Notes: generated by a model not told the origin, from the sequence alone. 64,000 nt of DNA from Chryseobacterium sp. RU37D (GCF_900156075.1 NZ_FTMM01000010.1:1-64000), one strand, 5' to 3'; counted from the stretch's first letter, positions 42,444-52,375 are shown. Made by a program: numbers and translations.

Positions 42444-43394
42444 TCAAATTACTTCATCAATATTATAATTTTTATGTTCCCTGTTCGTTCTGATAATCAT
42501 TTCACCTAAAAATCCTGCTACAAAAAGCAATGTCCCCATGATCATCATCGTTAAAGCTATATAAAACCAAGGATTGTTGGTAATTAAATGCCCATAAATA
42601 CCTCTGGAAACATCAATTAATTTCGAAATTCCCAACCAAAGTGCTGACAGAAAACCAAAAATAAACATTAACGTTCCAACAGCACCGAAAAAGTGCATCG
42701 GCCTTCCCCCGAAACGACTTACAAACCAAAGCGTTACCAGATCTAAAAAGCCTCTGATAAATCTTTCAGTACCGAATTTTGAAGTTCCGTAAGGTCTCGC
42801 CTGATGTTGTACTTCTTTTTCTGTGATTCTTCTGAAACCTGCATTGGCAGCCAGAACCGGGATATACCGGTGCATATCTCCATAGACATCGATAGTTTTT
42901 ACTACCTGCTTTTTATAAGCTTTCAAACCACAATTGAAATCGTGAAGATAAACTCCCGAAACTTTTCTGGCTGCCGCATTGAATAATTTTGACGGAACAT
43001 TTTTTGTCATTACATTATCAAAACGCTTTTTTTTCCAGCCGGAAACAATATCGTAATTTTCATTAATGACCAATGAATACAATTCCGGGATTTCTTCCGG
43101 AAAATCTTGTAAATCAGCATCCATGGTAATAATTACATCTCCGCTCGTCCTTTCAAAAGCAGCATGAAGCGCCTGAGATTTTCCGTAATTTTTGGAAAAT
43201 TTAATGCCGTGGATCTGAGGATTCTGAATTTTTAAATTTTCAATAATACTCCACGATAAATCTGTACTTCCGTCATCTACAAACCAGATTTCGTAGGATA
43301 AATTGTTTGATCTACAAATGGTATCGATCCTTGAAAAAAGCTCTTCAAGAGAGGCTTCTTCGTTCAATAACGGAATAACTATAGATAAATTCAT
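42444..43394 (-). CDS. GT2 family glycosyltransferase (DPM1/ArnC-like)
   Basis: 316 residues. N-terminal GT-A domain: LSIVIPLLNEEASLEELFSR, the first acidic site WFVDDGSTD, metal-binding ITMDADLQDFPEEIPELYSL (DAD-type), and the acceptor-side motif HDFNCGLKAYKKQVV and QHQARPYGTSKFGTERFIRG. The C-terminal ~90 residues hold two membrane helices (~235-255, ~270-295), as in polyprenyl-phosphate sugar synthases such as ArnC/GtrB. It probably loads a sugar on undecaprenyl phosphate at the inner membrane; the donor is unknown. In one run with DUF4199 (17-base gap) and a small membrane protein. Confidence 0.9.
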   Translation of the reverse strand: MNLSIVIPLLNEEASLEELFSRIDTICRSNNLSYEIWFVDDGSTDLSWSIIENLKIQNPQIHGIKFSKNYGKSQALHAAFERTSGDVIITMDADLQDFPEEIPELYSLVINENYDIVSGWKKKRFDNVMTKNVPSKLFNAAARKVSGVYLHDFNCGLKAYKKQVVKTIDVYGDMHRYIPVLAANAGFRRITEKEVQHQARPYGTSKFGTERFIRGFLDLVTLWFVSRFGGRPMHFFGAVGTLMFIFGFLSALWLGISKLIDVSRGIYGHLITNNPWFYIALTMMIMGTLLFVAGFLGEMIIRTNREHKNYNIDEVI

Positions 43395-43411
43395 TTAATT
43401 TTAATAAAAAA

Positions 43412-44011
43412 TTATTCTTGATTTTGTTCTTCCTGATAAATAGTTTTCGTTCTGAAAAACGCCCCGAAAAACACTGACAAAACTACGTAAAATATAAGAA
43501 TTGCCGCAAAATATCCTGAAAAATGACTTGCTGTAAGCATATCTTTCCCTTTTACAGCCTCCGGAGAGAAGCTTGGAAGCCTTTCTTTGTATTTCTGATC
43601 CAGCTCGTCAATATCTTTTTGGTGCTTCAAAACTTTTCTTGCAGACTGGTATTCTTTGTCCATTTCTGTTTTTTGTCTTGCTACATATTGATAATTTAGC
43701 AGCTTTTTTGCGTCCGTATCAACAAAATTCAGGTAAGCATAAATACTGAAAATTGAAAGTATTCCTCCAATGAACATGGGTACAAATGCTCTTTTAAAAG
43801 CATCTTTAAAGCTTACTGTTCTATGGCTGCTCCAATATGATTTTACGGACCAGAATGCTGTTCCAGCATAGATTATCGGTAAAACGAAAGCATTGGCTTT
43901 CAATGAAATATCAAAATAATTGATACCTGAGAAAAAAGTATACACTACAAAAAAAACAACCATTGTAGCGATAAAAAGTATAATTCCTAATGTTGATGGA
44001 CTTTTCGTCAT
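43412..44011 (-). CDS. DUF4199 domain-containing membrane protein
   Basis: 199 residues from the ATG at 44009-44011 (MTKSPSTLGIILFIATMVVF). The open frame continues another 62 codons upstream, but that part runs antisense through the SRP RNA gene, so it is not coding. Four hydrophobic segments at about 8-28, 40-57, 72-95 and 160-182, with a long charged helical stretch (~100-150, DKEYQSARKVLKHQKDIDEL) before the last. The family is common in Bacteroidetes and of unknown function. First gene of a four-gene run. Confidence 0.85.
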   Translation of the reverse strand: MTKSPSTLGIILFIATMVVFFVVYTFFSGINYFDISLKANAFVLPIIYAGTAFWSVKSYWSSHRTVSFKDAFKRAFVPMFIGGILSIFSIYAYLNFVDTDAKKLLNYQYVARQKTEMDKEYQSARKVLKHQKDIDELDQKYKERLPSFSPEAVKGKDMLTASHFSGYFAAILIFYVVLSVFFGAFFRTKTIYQEEQNQE

Positions 44012-44133
44012 ATTTAAATTTTTAGAAAAAAGTTGAAAAATTATTCCTTTACTTTTCAGCTGTTTAGCTGTGCCATTGACTTTTTTTCGACTAATTTCTT
44101 TTATAATATTTTCAAATTTATAAAATATTCCTA

Positions 44134-44141
44134 TCTTTGCA
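44134..44141 (+). promoter_or_regulatory. -7 box TATCTTTG of the SRP RNA gene
   Basis: Fits TAnnTTTG and ends about 3 bases before the 5' stem of the SRP RNA, which is exactly where a stable RNA promoter should be. Confidence 0.6.
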
Positions 44142-44143
44142 CC

Positions 44144-44237
44144 GGCAAGTCCTAAACAACCAGCTCCTGAGAATCCTCCAGGGTGGGAACGCAGCAAAGG
44201 TAATCGGTCGTAGCGGTGTGATTTAGGTAGCTTGCCA
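44144..44237 (+). ncRNA. ffs: bacterial small signal recognition particle RNA (4.5S RNA)
   Basis: The ends pair as GGCAAG-tCCTAAA with TTTAGG-ta-GCTTGCC. The internal conserved SRP domain, which binds Ffh, is visible as CTCCAGGGTGGGAACGCAGC and AAAGGTAATCGG, matching the universal AGG...GGAA/GCAGC-AAGG loop. The length of about 94 nt is normal for the Alu-less Gram-negative form. It is preceded by a -7 box and followed by a T-rich run (ATTTTTTATTTT) as terminator. It takes part in co-translational targeting of membrane proteins with Ffh and FtsY. Confidence 0.92.
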
Positions 44238-44312
44238 TTTTTTATTTTATTAAATTAAGAGATTAAGCGGTTTTTAAATTTAAAAAATTACTTAATCTCT
44301 TAATTTTTTTGT

Positions 44313-44999
44313 TTAAAATTCGAACTTCTCACCTAATTTTGGTAAAACGAGCTCTACATTTTTATCTGCAAAATGCTTCAATGCACTTTCATGATTAATT
44401 TCAATTGCAGGGAAAGTATCGAAATGACAGCCGATCACTTTCGGAGTTTTCAATAATTCTGCCGCTGCGAAAGCTGCTTTTCTAGGGCACATTGTATAAT
44501 GGCTGCCAATAGGAAGGATTGATAAATCTAAATTTCCGTATAATTTCGGGAATAATTCCATATCTGCCATTACTCCTGTATCACCTGCTAAATAAAGGTT
44601 TTTACCTTCCGGAAGCCTGAAAATATACCCCACAGGAACTCCTCCATAGCTTCCATCCGGGAAAGAGCTTGTATGATGAGCCGGAACCATAGAAATTTTA
44701 AGATCATCGATTTTTGCTGATCCTCCTAAGTTGACATCATCTGTATTTTTGGCCATTTTGAAATGGGCACAGATTTCAGGAACCGCAATAATTGTAGCTT
44801 CAGGATGGTATTGCAATACTTCTTCTACGTCGGCAATGTGATCTCCATGAGCATGGGTCAACAGTATATAATCGATTTTCTGAGCTGTAATATCAAACCC
44901 TGATTCTGCTTTTTTGTAGTTGTAAAAAGGGTCGCACAGAATTGTTTTGTCTTTGTAGGTGAACAAAAAGCAGTTTTGTCCCAGATATTGTATTTTCAT
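44313..44999 (-). CDS. metal-dependent hydrolase, UPF0173 (metallo-beta-lactamase fold)
   Basis: 228 residues of the UPF0173/YtkL type. Metal-binding LLTHAHGDHIADVEEVL (HxHxDH), PAHHTSSFPDG, LAGDTGVMADMELF (Asp bridging) and CHFDTFPAIE (last His) are all in place. YNYKKAESGFD and IGSHYTMCPRKAAFAAAEL are conserved in the family. Cytosolic hydrolase of unknown substrate. Single gene, full length. Confidence 0.9.
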   Translation of the reverse strand: MKIQYLGQNCFLFTYKDKTILCDPFYNYKKAESGFDITAQKIDYILLTHAHGDHIADVEEVLQYHPEATIIAVPEICAHFKMAKNTDDVNLGGSAKIDDLKISMVPAHHTSSFPDGSYGGVPVGYIFRLPEGKNLYLAGDTGVMADMELFPKLYGNLDLSILPIGSHYTMCPRKAAFAAAELLKTPKVIGCHFDTFPAIEINHESALKHFADKNVELVLPKLGEKFEF

Positions 45000-45072
45000 A
45001 ATTTTTACTTTTTTTATTTTAACACAAATAATACTAACTTTTCACGAATGGTACTAAATTGAAATTTATGAA

Positions 45073-45097
45073 ATGCTTCGACAGACTCAGCATGACA
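45073..45097. repeat. solitary arm related to the inverted repeat at 37736
   Basis: TGCTTCGACAGACTCAGCAT followed by GACAA resembles one arm of the 37736-37819 repeat. No partner arm is nearby. Confidence 0.5.
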
Positions 45098-45242
45098 ACT
45101 CTAATACTAGCTGTTCAAATATTAAGCTTTAATACTTTCATACTTATTACTAATTACTAAGTGTTATATTTTAAACACAAATGACACTAATTTTTCATGA
45201 ATAGCACTATTAAATAGTAGTGAAAATTGTGTAATCAGAGTT

Positions 45243-45689
45243 TTATTTTGATGGAAATTTATCCTCAATTAATCTTAAATTAATTCCGTGTTCCAGATAC
45301 GCTTTGCAGCCATCGAGAACTGTTGTGAAGCCGCCTGTATTGTCATTAATTACCTTTAAAAGATCTTCTTCTGTTTGAGAATATCCATAACTTTTGATCA
45401 CAACAAGTGTTCCTTTTTCCATTTCTTTGAATTCGTAATCTACATTCGTTGTAGGTTCGCCCCACTCAGTTTTTATCGACTGGTTTTGAATGATTTCAAG
45501 AACATTAACATTCGTTTTTGCTCCATACATTTCCCATTCCCAAGTCACGGTTTTGCCTTCTTTCAATTTTCCGGTTGATTTTGTAAACCAGAAATTGGTC
45601 GTTAATTCAGGATTGATGAATGCTTCAAAAACATCTTCAATGGGTTTTCTAATAAGCATTTGAGCTATAACATAAATATTTGAACTCAT
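45243..45689 (-). CDS. SRPBCC (AHSA1-like) domain protein
   Basis: 148 residues forming one helix-grip (START/AHSA1) domain: MLIRKPIEDVFEAFINPELT, NFWFTKSTGKLKEGKTVTWE, WEMYGAKTNVNVLEIIQNQS, KTEWGEPTTNVDYEFKEMEK and the C-terminal helix GGFTTVLDGCKAYLEHGINL. The family binds hydrophobic ligands or activates Hsp90 in eukaryotes; the bacterial function is unknown. It lies 11 bases after menA and is probably the last gene of the menB-menA unit. Confidence 0.88.
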   Translation of the reverse strand: MSSNIYVIAQMLIRKPIEDVFEAFINPELTTNFWFTKSTGKLKEGKTVTWEWEMYGAKTNVNVLEIIQNQSIKTEWGEPTTNVDYEFKEMEKGTLVVIKSYGYSQTEEDLLKVINDNTGGFTTVLDGCKAYLEHGINLRLIEDKFPSK

Positions 45690-45700
45690 AGTTTTATATT

Positions 45701-46630
45701 TTAATGAAAAAAGTTAAGTCCAAAAGCAGTAAGAACTGCCATGACAAAGGTCATAATGCCAACTTGTTTTAAAAAAGGATCAAGCTCTTTCGGGTTTTTC
45801 ACAGCCATGATTTTTCTTCTTACCTTCATTAAAGGGAGCATCAAAATCATTACAATGAAAACGTAATAATTCTGAGTCTGAAAAAATCCATTTACACCCA
45901 AAAACATTAAGATCAAAATTAAAGGAAGCTGTAATAAAATCATTTCGTAAATCATCGCATTTTTGAATCCGATTCTTAACGCAAAGCTGTTTTTACCTGA
46001 TAATTTATCGCTTTCTATGTCTCTCATATTGTTGAGATTAAGAACTGCCATGCTCATCATTCCGATAGCAGCTCCTGGTAACAACATGTCCCAGCTGAAA
46101 GTTTTGGTGAACAAAAAGTAACTTCCACATACAGAAACAAGCCCAAAGAAGATAAACACGAAGATATCTCCCAATCCCATATACCCATATGGCTTTTTCC
46201 CAACTGTATATCCAATAGCCGCCAAAATGGAAGCTATTCCCAAACCGATGAAAATGTAAAATTCATTCATATATTTCGGAACGAAAGCCACATATAAAAG
46301 CGCAATTGTTGCAGCAAAAGATAAAACTGAGAAAAGAATCACTGCATTTCTCATTTGCTTTGCCGTAATTCTTCCGGAGGCAACTGCTCTTGATTCTGCT
46401 TCTGTAGCTCTTTTTGCATCTGTTCCTTTTACACCGTCTCCATAGTCATTAGCATAGTTTGATAAAATCTGGTACAGCAATGTCACCAAAAGTGCGAGTG
46501 CAAAAATTTTCCAATCCCAAAATCCGCCTTCACCGTAAAGTCTCCATTTTGCGATGAAAGCTCCCATGATAATTCCGCTCAAAGAAAGCGGCAATGTTCT
46601 TAGCCTTGCGGCTTTTATCCAATCTGACAT
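45701..46630 (-). CDS. menA: 1,4-dihydroxy-2-naphthoate polyprenyltransferase
   Basis: 309 residues, UbiA superfamily integral membrane enzyme. It prenylates DHNA to demethylmenaquinone. The first Asp-rich motif NYANDYGDGVKGTDAKRATE (near residues 60-80) and the second NMRDIESDKLSGKNSFALRI (~205-225) bind the prenyl diphosphate and Mg. Eight to nine hydrophobic helices are visible. The start MSDWIKAARLRTLPLSLSGI is typical. It sits directly after menB, the preceding step of the pathway, with a heptad-array spacer of about 90 bases between them. Confidence 0.94.
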   Translation of the reverse strand: MSDWIKAARLRTLPLSLSGIIMGAFIAKWRLYGEGGFWDWKIFALALLVTLLYQILSNYANDYGDGVKGTDAKRATEAESRAVASGRITAKQMRNAVILFSVLSFAATIALLYVAFVPKYMNEFYIFIGLGIASILAAIGYTVGKKPYGYMGLGDIFVFIFFGLVSVCGSYFLFTKTFSWDMLLPGAAIGMMSMAVLNLNNMRDIESDKLSGKNSFALRIGFKNAMIYEMILLQLPLILILMFLGVNGFFQTQNYYVFIVMILMLPLMKVRRKIMAVKNPKELDPFLKQVGIMTFVMAVLTAFGLNFFH

Positions 46631-46636
46631 AAATAT

Positions 46637-46721
46637 TTAGATGTTAGATATTAGAAGTTAGAAGTTGGATTTTAAAACTATGTAAGTCTAATATCTGATT
46701 TCTAACCTCTAACTTCTTATT
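46637..46721. repeat. facing degenerate heptad arrays between menB and menA
   Basis: TTAGATG, TTAGATA, TTAGAAG, TTAGAAG, TTGGATT (46637-46671) face TCTAATA, TCTGATT, TCTAACC, TCTAACT, TCTTATT (46687-46721). The right half is the reverse-complement type of the left. A long imperfect stem could form. Confidence 0.65.
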
Positions 46722-47558
46722 TTATGATATCCATTGATCTTTTCCGAAGTCTGGCTTTCTTTTTTCCAGGAATGCATTTCTTCCCTCTTTTGCTTCTTCC
46801 GTCATGTAAGCCAAACGAGTTGCCTCTCCTGCGAAAACCTGCTGGCCAACCATTCCGTCGTCTGTAAGGTTCATTGCGAATTTCAACATTCTGATAGATG
46901 TTGGAGATTTTGCTAAAATTTCCTGCGCCCATTCGTAAGCGGTATCTTCTAATTCGTCGTGAGGAATTACAGCATTTACCATTCCCATTTCAAATGCTTC
47001 TTGAGCAGAATAATTTCTACCTAAAAAGAAAATTTCACGAGCTTTTTTCTGTCCGACCATTTTTGCTAAATATGCCGAGCCATACCCTCCGTCAAAGCTT
47101 GTAACATCTGCATCTGTCTGCTTAAAAATAGCGTGTTCTTTACTTGCCAAAGTCAAATCGCAAACTACATGAAGAGAATGACCTCCACCAACTGCCCATC
47201 CTGGAACAACCGCGATCACAGCTTTTGGCATAAAACGGATCAAACGCTGAACTTCCAAAATATTCAAACGATGCCTTCCATCTTCTCCTACATAACCTTG
47301 ATGTCCTCTCGCTTTTTGATCTCCTCCACTGCAGAACGCCCAGCCTCCGTCTTTCGGACTAGGTCCTTCACCTGAAAGCAAAACAACACCTATGGAAGGG
47401 TCTTCTGAAGCATCATAAAAAGCATCGTATAATTCTGAAGTAGTCTTCGGCCTGAAAGCGTTGCGAATTTCCGGTCTGTTGAAAGCAATTCTTGCCACAC
47501 CATTACATTTTTTGTATGTAATATCTTCGTATTCTTTGACGGTTTTCCACTCGATCAT
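46722..47558 (-). CDS. menB: 1,4-dihydroxy-2-naphthoyl-CoA synthase
   Basis: 278 residues from the ATG at 47556-47558 (MIEWKTVKEYEDITYKKCNG). Seven further codons to a TTG at 47579 overlap the promoter -7 box and are not used. It is a crotonase-fold ring-closing enzyme of menaquinone synthesis: RIAFNRPEIRNAFRPKTTSE, VVLLSGEGPSPKDGGWAFCS and GGDQKARGHQGYVGEDGRHR form the DHNA-CoA synthase-specific loop. VPGWAVGGGHSLHVVCDLTL supplies the oxyanion hole, and DADVTSFDGGYGSAYLAKMV with its catalytic Asp and the C-terminal KRKPDFGKDQW complete it. Full length. Confidence 0.95.
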   Translation of the reverse strand: MIEWKTVKEYEDITYKKCNGVARIAFNRPEIRNAFRPKTTSELYDAFYDASEDPSIGVVLLSGEGPSPKDGGWAFCSGGDQKARGHQGYVGEDGRHRLNILEVQRLIRFMPKAVIAVVPGWAVGGGHSLHVVCDLTLASKEHAIFKQTDADVTSFDGGYGSAYLAKMVGQKKAREIFFLGRNYSAQEAFEMGMVNAVIPHDELEDTAYEWAQEILAKSPTSIRMLKFAMNLTDDGMVGQQVFAGEATRLAYMTEEAKEGRNAFLEKRKPDFGKDQWIS

Positions 47559-47576
47559 TTTTGTAAAAATTTTTCT

Positions 47577-47584
47577 CAAAGATA
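47577..47584 (-). promoter_or_regulatory. -7 box TATCTTTG of the menB-menA unit
   Basis: Minus-strand match to TAnnTTTG, 18 bases before the menB ATG. It decides the start at 47558 over the upstream TTG. Confidence 0.55.
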
Positions 47585-47770
47585 CGGAATTGCAGAGAAT
47601 TTTAACATTGATTTTAGATGATAAATCTTGGAAATTAATCCGTTTTCTTTTCCACGAGCTTCACACGTGGCTATTGGTATTAAAGCCCTTCAGGCTTTTG
47701 TGTATTATTATTTTTTTTAACTTGAAAAAGATCGAATTAATAGTGAAATATTGAAATTCCGGCTAATAGC

Positions 47771-47877
47771 CTAGCCCCGATCGCAGCATTTGTTTGAGCT
47801 CATTTTTAGATTTCGGCGGCGGCAAAGCCGCCGCCGAAATCTAAAAATAGCGAGTGCGAAGAGCGGGAAATAGCTCC
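47771..47877 (+). repeat. REP-like dispersed element, copy B
   Basis: Begins CTAGCCCCGATCG and ends GAGCGGGAAATAGCTCC. It holds a perfect 22-bp stem (47802-47823 with 47827-47848, loop AAA). The inner 29 bases (47811-47839) are identical to 6104-6132 in copy A although the outer stem differs. Confidence 0.8.
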
Positions 47878-47911
47878 TTAAAGAAATCCAATTGTTGTTA
47901 TAAAAAATAAA

Positions 47912-47936
47912 AAACCGAAACAAAATGTTCCGGTTT
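47912..47936 (-). terminator. terminator of the gyrA-TPR unit
   Basis: AAACCGaAAC pairs with GTTcCGGTTT around AAAAT, with an A-run to the left giving U residues in the minus-strand transcript. Confidence 0.75.
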
Positions 47937-47960
47937 ATATTTAATTCAATTCTTTGAAAA

Positions 47961-48992
47961 TTATTTAGCGGGCTGTTTTGATAATTCAGTCTCTTTCGCT
48001 TTCATTTCGTTAAACTTAGCTGTATTTTTTGTGATACTGTAAATTTCTTTCAGCATCTGAACGGCATTAATATCATTTGGAGCTGCCTGATACCACTTTT
48101 CAGCGTAAGGTAAAGCTTTGTTGAATCTTTCTTTTCTGGCATCGATTAACTTGGTAGCTTCGTCCGGCTTAGTCTTTCTAAGTGTATTGATTTCACCTAC
48201 CGCCTTTTCGTCGTCACCGATAGCTGTATAAACCAGATTTTGATAAGCATTGGAAAAATCTGGTTTCAACTCAATTGCTTTCTGGAAAGAAGCCATTGCA
48301 TCGTTTGCTGTTGCAGGATTTTTAGATTGAAGAACTCCTAGATTGTACCAGTTGGTGGCATCGTTAGGGTTTTTAGCTAACTGCTCTTTCAGATTCTGCA
48401 TGAATTTATCGGTATTTCCTGATGCATATAAAGCTGTTCCCTGATATTCTTTCAGCTTAGTGCTATTTGGGAATTTTGCAAGACCTTTATCAATAACGGC
48501 TAAAGCTTCATCGTTTTTCTTAGCGTTCAGCAATAGGGTTGACAATGTTTCATATAAATCCTGCTCTACACTTGGAGTCTGCTCGGTTTTAAAATCCGTG
48601 TAATCTCCTCCAGACTTTTTCAGCAATTCCCAGGTTGCTTTATCATAGCTTGAAACCTGGCCAGTTTTTTTGTCTTTCGCTGTGTAACTTGTTTCAACAC
48701 CCGTATATCCGGAATTGATCAAATCTGTATATATTTTAGTAGCCTGAGGAATATCATTTGCCAAAGCATAGTTAAGACCTGCATAATACATATATACTTT
48801 ATTATCTTGTCCGTTTGTTTTCAGTAAGTTATAAACTTCCATAAACTTAGGAGCTGCCACGGTATAATTTTTTGCATTATACGCATCCATTGCTGCTTTG
48901 TTAGCTGCTTGCAGCTGAGCGTTTGCATCCCCTTTCTGCCCAAAAGCAAAAGCAGATGCTACGATAGCCATTCCCAAAATTAGCTTTTTCAT
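47961..48992 (-). CDS. secreted tetratricopeptide-repeat protein
   Basis: 343 residues with signal peptide MKKLILGMAIVASAFAFGQ. About seven TPR-like helix pairs follow, e.g. LQAANKAAMDAYNAKNYTVA, ALAVIDKGLAKFPNSTKLKE, AASNTDK-type loop, NWYNLGVLQSKNPATANDAM, ASFQKAIELKPDFSNAYQNL and RFNKALPYAEKWYQAAPNDI. Predicted periplasmic scaffold without enzyme motifs. It begins 30 bases after gyrA and has no visible promoter of its own, so it is probably co-transcribed with gyrA. The functional connection is unclear. Confidence 0.85.
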   Translation of the reverse strand: MKKLILGMAIVASAFAFGQKGDANAQLQAANKAAMDAYNAKNYTVAAPKFMEVYNLLKTNGQDNKVYMYYAGLNYALANDIPQATKIYTDLINSGYTGVETSYTAKDKKTGQVSSYDKATWELLKKSGGDYTDFKTEQTPSVEQDLYETLSTLLLNAKKNDEALAVIDKGLAKFPNSTKLKEYQGTALYASGNTDKFMQNLKEQLAKNPNDATNWYNLGVLQSKNPATANDAMASFQKAIELKPDFSNAYQNLVYTAIGDDEKAVGEINTLRKTKPDEATKLIDARKERFNKALPYAEKWYQAAPNDINAVQMLKEIYSITKNTAKFNEMKAKETELSKQPAK

Positions 48993-49022
48993 ATTAACTA
49001 TTTTATATTAATTGTACAATAT

Positions 49023-51602
49023 TTATTCTTCCGAATCGAAATTCTCATTTTCCCCGTTTGGATTTTCATTTTCCATCTGAGGATCATCTATATTGTTTTC
49101 TTGGTTATCTGCTGAATTTTCCAAATCTTCATTTTCTTCATCCGCAACATCTTTATCCATTTCTACTTTTGCGATGGCCGCAATTTCGTCATTTTTCTTA
49201 AGGTTAATCAATCTTACCCCTTGTGTATTTCTACCCATTACCCTCATTTCATCCATTCCCATTCTGATGGCAACACCTGATTTATTGATGATCATCAATC
49301 CGTCTTCGTCTGTTACATTTTGAATAGCAATCAGATTTCCTGTTTTTTCAGTAATGTTAAGGGTGATAACTCCTTTTCCTCCTCTGTTGGTAATTCTATA
49401 ATCCTCCACTGCAGTTCTCTTACCATACCCTTTTTCGGATACCACAAGAACTGTTTCTTTCTCCACATCATTCACAACAATCATACCAATTGCCTCGTCA
49501 TTATCTTCCATTGTGATACCACGAACTCCGATAGAACCTCTACCAACCTCTCTTACTTTTTCTTCAGGGAAACGGATACATTTACCGTTTTTCGTAGCGA
49601 TCATTATTTGAGAAGTTCCGTTTGTTAAATAAGCACCTAACAACTGATCATTATCCCTGATCTCAATAGCATTTACCCCATTCACTCTTGGTCTTGAATA
49701 GGCTTCCAATGACGTTTTCTTGATTGTACCATTTTTAGTAACCATCACAACGCTCATTTGATTAACATATTCAGAATCTTTTAAGTTATTCGTTCTGATA
49801 TATGCTTTAATCTTATCGTCAGGCTCAATGTTAATTAAATTTTGTACCGCTCTTCCTTTCGCTGTTTTAGAACCTTCCGGAATTTCAAATACTCTTAACC
49901 AATAACATCTTCCTTTTTCTGTAAAGAACAGCATATATTGGTGATTCGTTGCGGAAACGATATACTCCAGAAAGTCGGAATCCCTTGTTGTTGCTGCTTT
50001 ATTTCCTACACCTCCTCTACTTTGAACTTTGTATTCTGAAAGTGAGGTTCTCTTGATATATCCGGCGTGAGAAATCGTAAGAACAACCGCTTCATTAGGA
50101 ATAATATCTTCAATAGACATTTCACCTCCTGAATAATCGATTTCCGTTCTTCTTTCGTCACCGTATTTTTCTTTTATTTCAATTAATTCATCCTTAATGA
50201 TCTGGAACCTTCTTGGTTCGTTTGCTAAAATATCTTCTAAATTAGCAATTTCTTTCATGATAGCATCATATTCATCACGAATCTTATCAAGCTCCATTCC
50301 TGTAAGACGGGCAAGACGCAGATCAAGAATTGCCTGAGCCTGAATTTCAGAAAGCTCAAAAGCTTCTATTAATCCTTCTTTTGCCGCTTGCGGGTTTGCA
50401 GAGTGACGAATAATTGAAATTGCTCTGTCTAAGGCATCTTGCGTACCGATCACCTTCATGAAACCCTCTAAAATATGAGCTCTTTCTTTCGCTTTTCTAA
50501 GCTCGAACTGAGTTCTTCTTACAATTACTTCATGTCTGTGCTCTACGAAATGGTGAATGATATCCTTTAAATTTAATTGCTCTGGTCTTCCGTGTACCAA
50601 AGCAATATTATTAACACTGAAAGATGTCTGAAGTGCTGTATATTTGTATAATAAGTTTAAAACAACGTTCGGAATCGCATCGTTTTTCAATTCATACACA
50701 ATACGAAGCCCTCTTCTGTCCGACTCATCTCTGATTTCGTAAATTCCTGGAATTTTTTCGTCTTTAACAAGTTCTGCAGTTCTAGCAATCATTTCAGCCT
50801 TATTAACCTGATAAGGAACTTCATTTACGATAATTGCATTTCTGTTTCCGATTTCTTCGAAAGCAACTTTAGCTCTAAGAACAACTCTACCACGACCTGT
50901 GTGGAAAGCATCTCTTACTCCATCATATCCATAGATAATCCCACCTGTAGGGAAATCCGGAGCAATGATATGTTGCATTAATTCATCAATAGTGATTTCT
51001 CTGTTGTCGATGTAAGCACAAATAGCATTTACAGCCTCGGTTAAGTTATGTGGAGCCATGTTTGTTGCCATACCTACTGCAATACCTGAAGTTCCGTTCA
51101 CCAAAAGATTAGGAATTTTTGAAGGCATTACTGTCGGTTCAGTTAAACTGTCGTCGAAGTTATTCTGAAAATCTACTGTTTCTTTGTCTAAGTCTGAAAG
51201 AACCTCATCAGAGATCTTTTTCAATCTGGCTTCGGTATAACGCATTGCTGCAGGCGGGTCGCCATCCATTGAACCAAAGTTACCCTGTCCGTCTACCTGA
51301 GGATAACGCAAGCTCCAGTCCTGAGCCATTCTCACCATTGCATCATAAACCGAGGAGTCTCCGTGTGGGTGGTACTTACCTAAAACGTCCCCAACAATTC
51401 TCGCAGATTTTAAATATTTTCTATTAGAAAAAACCCCTAATCCATACATACCATAAAGCACTCTTCTATGAACGGGTTTTAAGCCATCTCGTACATCCGG
51501 TAACGCCCTTGAAACGATAACAGACATCGAATAATCGATATAAGATGACTTCATTTCATCAACAATGTTGATAGGAATCAGTCTTTCACCTTCTTTTTGC
51601 AT
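49023..51602 (-). CDS. gyrA: DNA gyrase subunit A
   Basis: 859 residues from the ATG at 51600-51602 ([20 protein letters not shown]); a TTG two codons upstream is also open. It cuts and reseals DNA during supercoiling, with GyrB. The winged-helix domain contains [20 protein letters not shown] (quinolone region, with the Ser and Asp equivalent to E. coli Ser83 and Asp87 unchanged) and [10 protein letters not shown] with the catalytic Tyr (~120). The C-terminal beta-pinwheel has repeated GKxxR-type blades and the gyrase box [10 protein letters not shown], consistent with gyrase and not Topo IV. The acidic Asn/Glu tail ([20 protein letters not shown]) is long. Confidence 0.97.
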   Translation of the reverse strand: MQKEGERLIPINIVDEMKSSYIDYSMSVIVSRALPDVRDGLKPVHRRVLYGMYGLGVFSNRKYLKSARIVGDVLGKYHPHGDSSVYDAMVRMAQDWSLRYPQVDGQGNFGSMDGDPPAAMRYTEARLKKISDEVLSDLDKETVDFQNNFDDSLTEPTVMPSKIPNLLVNGTSGIAVGMATNMAPHNLTEAVNAICAYIDNREITIDELMQHIIAPDFPTGGIIYGYDGVRDAFHTGRGRVVLRAKVAFEEIGNRNAIIVNEVPYQVNKAEMIARTAELVKDEKIPGIYEIRDESDRRGLRIVYELKNDAIPNVVLNLLYKYTALQTSFSVNNIALVHGRPEQLNLKDIIHHFVEHRHEVIVRRTQFELRKAKERAHILEGFMKVIGTQDALDRAISIIRHSANPQAAKEGLIEAFELSEIQAQAILDLRLARLTGMELDKIRDEYDAIMKEIANLEDILANEPRRFQIIKDELIEIKEKYGDERRTEIDYSGGEMSIEDIIPNEAVVLTISHAGYIKRTSLSEYKVQSRGGVGNKAATTRDSDFLEYIVSATNHQYMLFFTEKGRCYWLRVFEIPEGSKTAKGRAVQNLINIEPDDKIKAYIRTNNLKDSEYVNQMSVVMVTKNGTIKKTSLEAYSRPRVNGVNAIEIRDNDQLLGAYLTNGTSQIMIATKNGKCIRFPEEKVREVGRGSIGVRGITMEDNDEAIGMIVVNDVEKETVLVVSEKGYGKRTAVEDYRITNRGGKGVITLNITEKTGNLIAIQNVTDEDGLMIINKSGVAIRMGMDEMRVMGRNTQGVRLINLKKNDEIAAIAKVEMDKDVADEENEDLENSADNQENNIDDPQMENENPNGENENFDSEE

Positions 51603-51750
51603 AAACAAATTTTATTATAATGATAGTCAGACCCTTAGCTATATGTCTGAAAATTATTTTTTCCGAATTTTTATTAACGGGCTAATTTACGAAAAATTTG
51701 CCGATTTTTGTGGTAGAATTTATCCACAAAATCTTAAAAAATCTTAAAAT

Positions 51751-52065
51751 ATGAGCATATTAAGTATAACTTTCCATTCGACGAAAAGCAATATTGAAGA
51801 ATGGGAAAATTATATTGATGAAACACTGGTTTTAATGACAGAAAATTTAATGGATGTCAATAAATATATTCTTTCTGAAGTTCAAAGTGAATATATTGAA
51901 GACGGGAAAAATTATAATCTTCTCCTGATTTTTGATAATGATGATCTGCGAGATGATTTTGTAAAAAGTGAACTGGTAAATATTGCCGAAAGAATCGAAA
52001 CAAAATTCGGGCAGGAAATAATGATTTTCAATACTTTTCTGAATCCAAAGAAATCAAGGTTGTAG
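51751..52065 (+). CDS. DUF4286 family protein
   Basis: 104 residues. ITFHSTKSNIEEWENYIDET at the N-terminus, then VNKYILSEVQSEYIEDGKNY, LLLIFDNDDLRDDFVKSELV and FGQEIMIFNTFLNP near the end match DUF4286, a small ferredoxin-like alpha/beta protein of unknown function found in Bacteroidetes. No signal peptide. Divergent from gyrA; probably monocistronic. Confidence 0.82.
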   Translation: MSILSITFHSTKSNIEEWENYIDETLVLMTENLMDVNKYILSEVQSEYIEDGKNYNLLLIFDNDDLRDDFVKSELVNIAERIETKFGQEIMIFNTFLNPKKSRL

Positions 52066-52375
52066 TTAAAATTAAGACTGAAATATAAAATAAAAACTTT
52101 GAGTAATTCCGGTACTTTTGCAAATTTTAAATAAAATTTTTATATTTTGGGATTTAATTATAATTATCAATCAAATTACCAAAATGGATGTTAGAACGGA
52201 AAAATTTCAGTACCATACTAATTTTTCCTCAATTTCATATATTATGCCTGCGTCTTTTCACTTTCTCAAATTTCCAAATAAATATGATCAAATTACTTAC
52301 AAATATTTATTGTTTTTTAAGTTTAATTTTTAAATTTTTATATTAAAATAGATCATATGCGTTTTATAAATTGTA
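52066..52375. other. gene-free AT-rich gap
   Basis: About 310 bases between convergent DUF4286 and GNAT genes. One open stretch (52118-52333, +) has no ATG near its start, no recognisable protein features and low-complexity composition. I see no hairpin or repeat of the families described elsewhere. Confidence 0.5.

Noticed and set aside
44012-44197. N-terminal extension of the DUF4199 gene
   Set aside because: It is antisense to the SRP RNA and its promoter, and the conserved membrane protein begins at the ATG at 44011.
51119-51427. Plus-strand open frame of 102 codons inside gyrA
   Set aside because: Antisense to a strongly conserved coding region; composition follows the gyrA codons.
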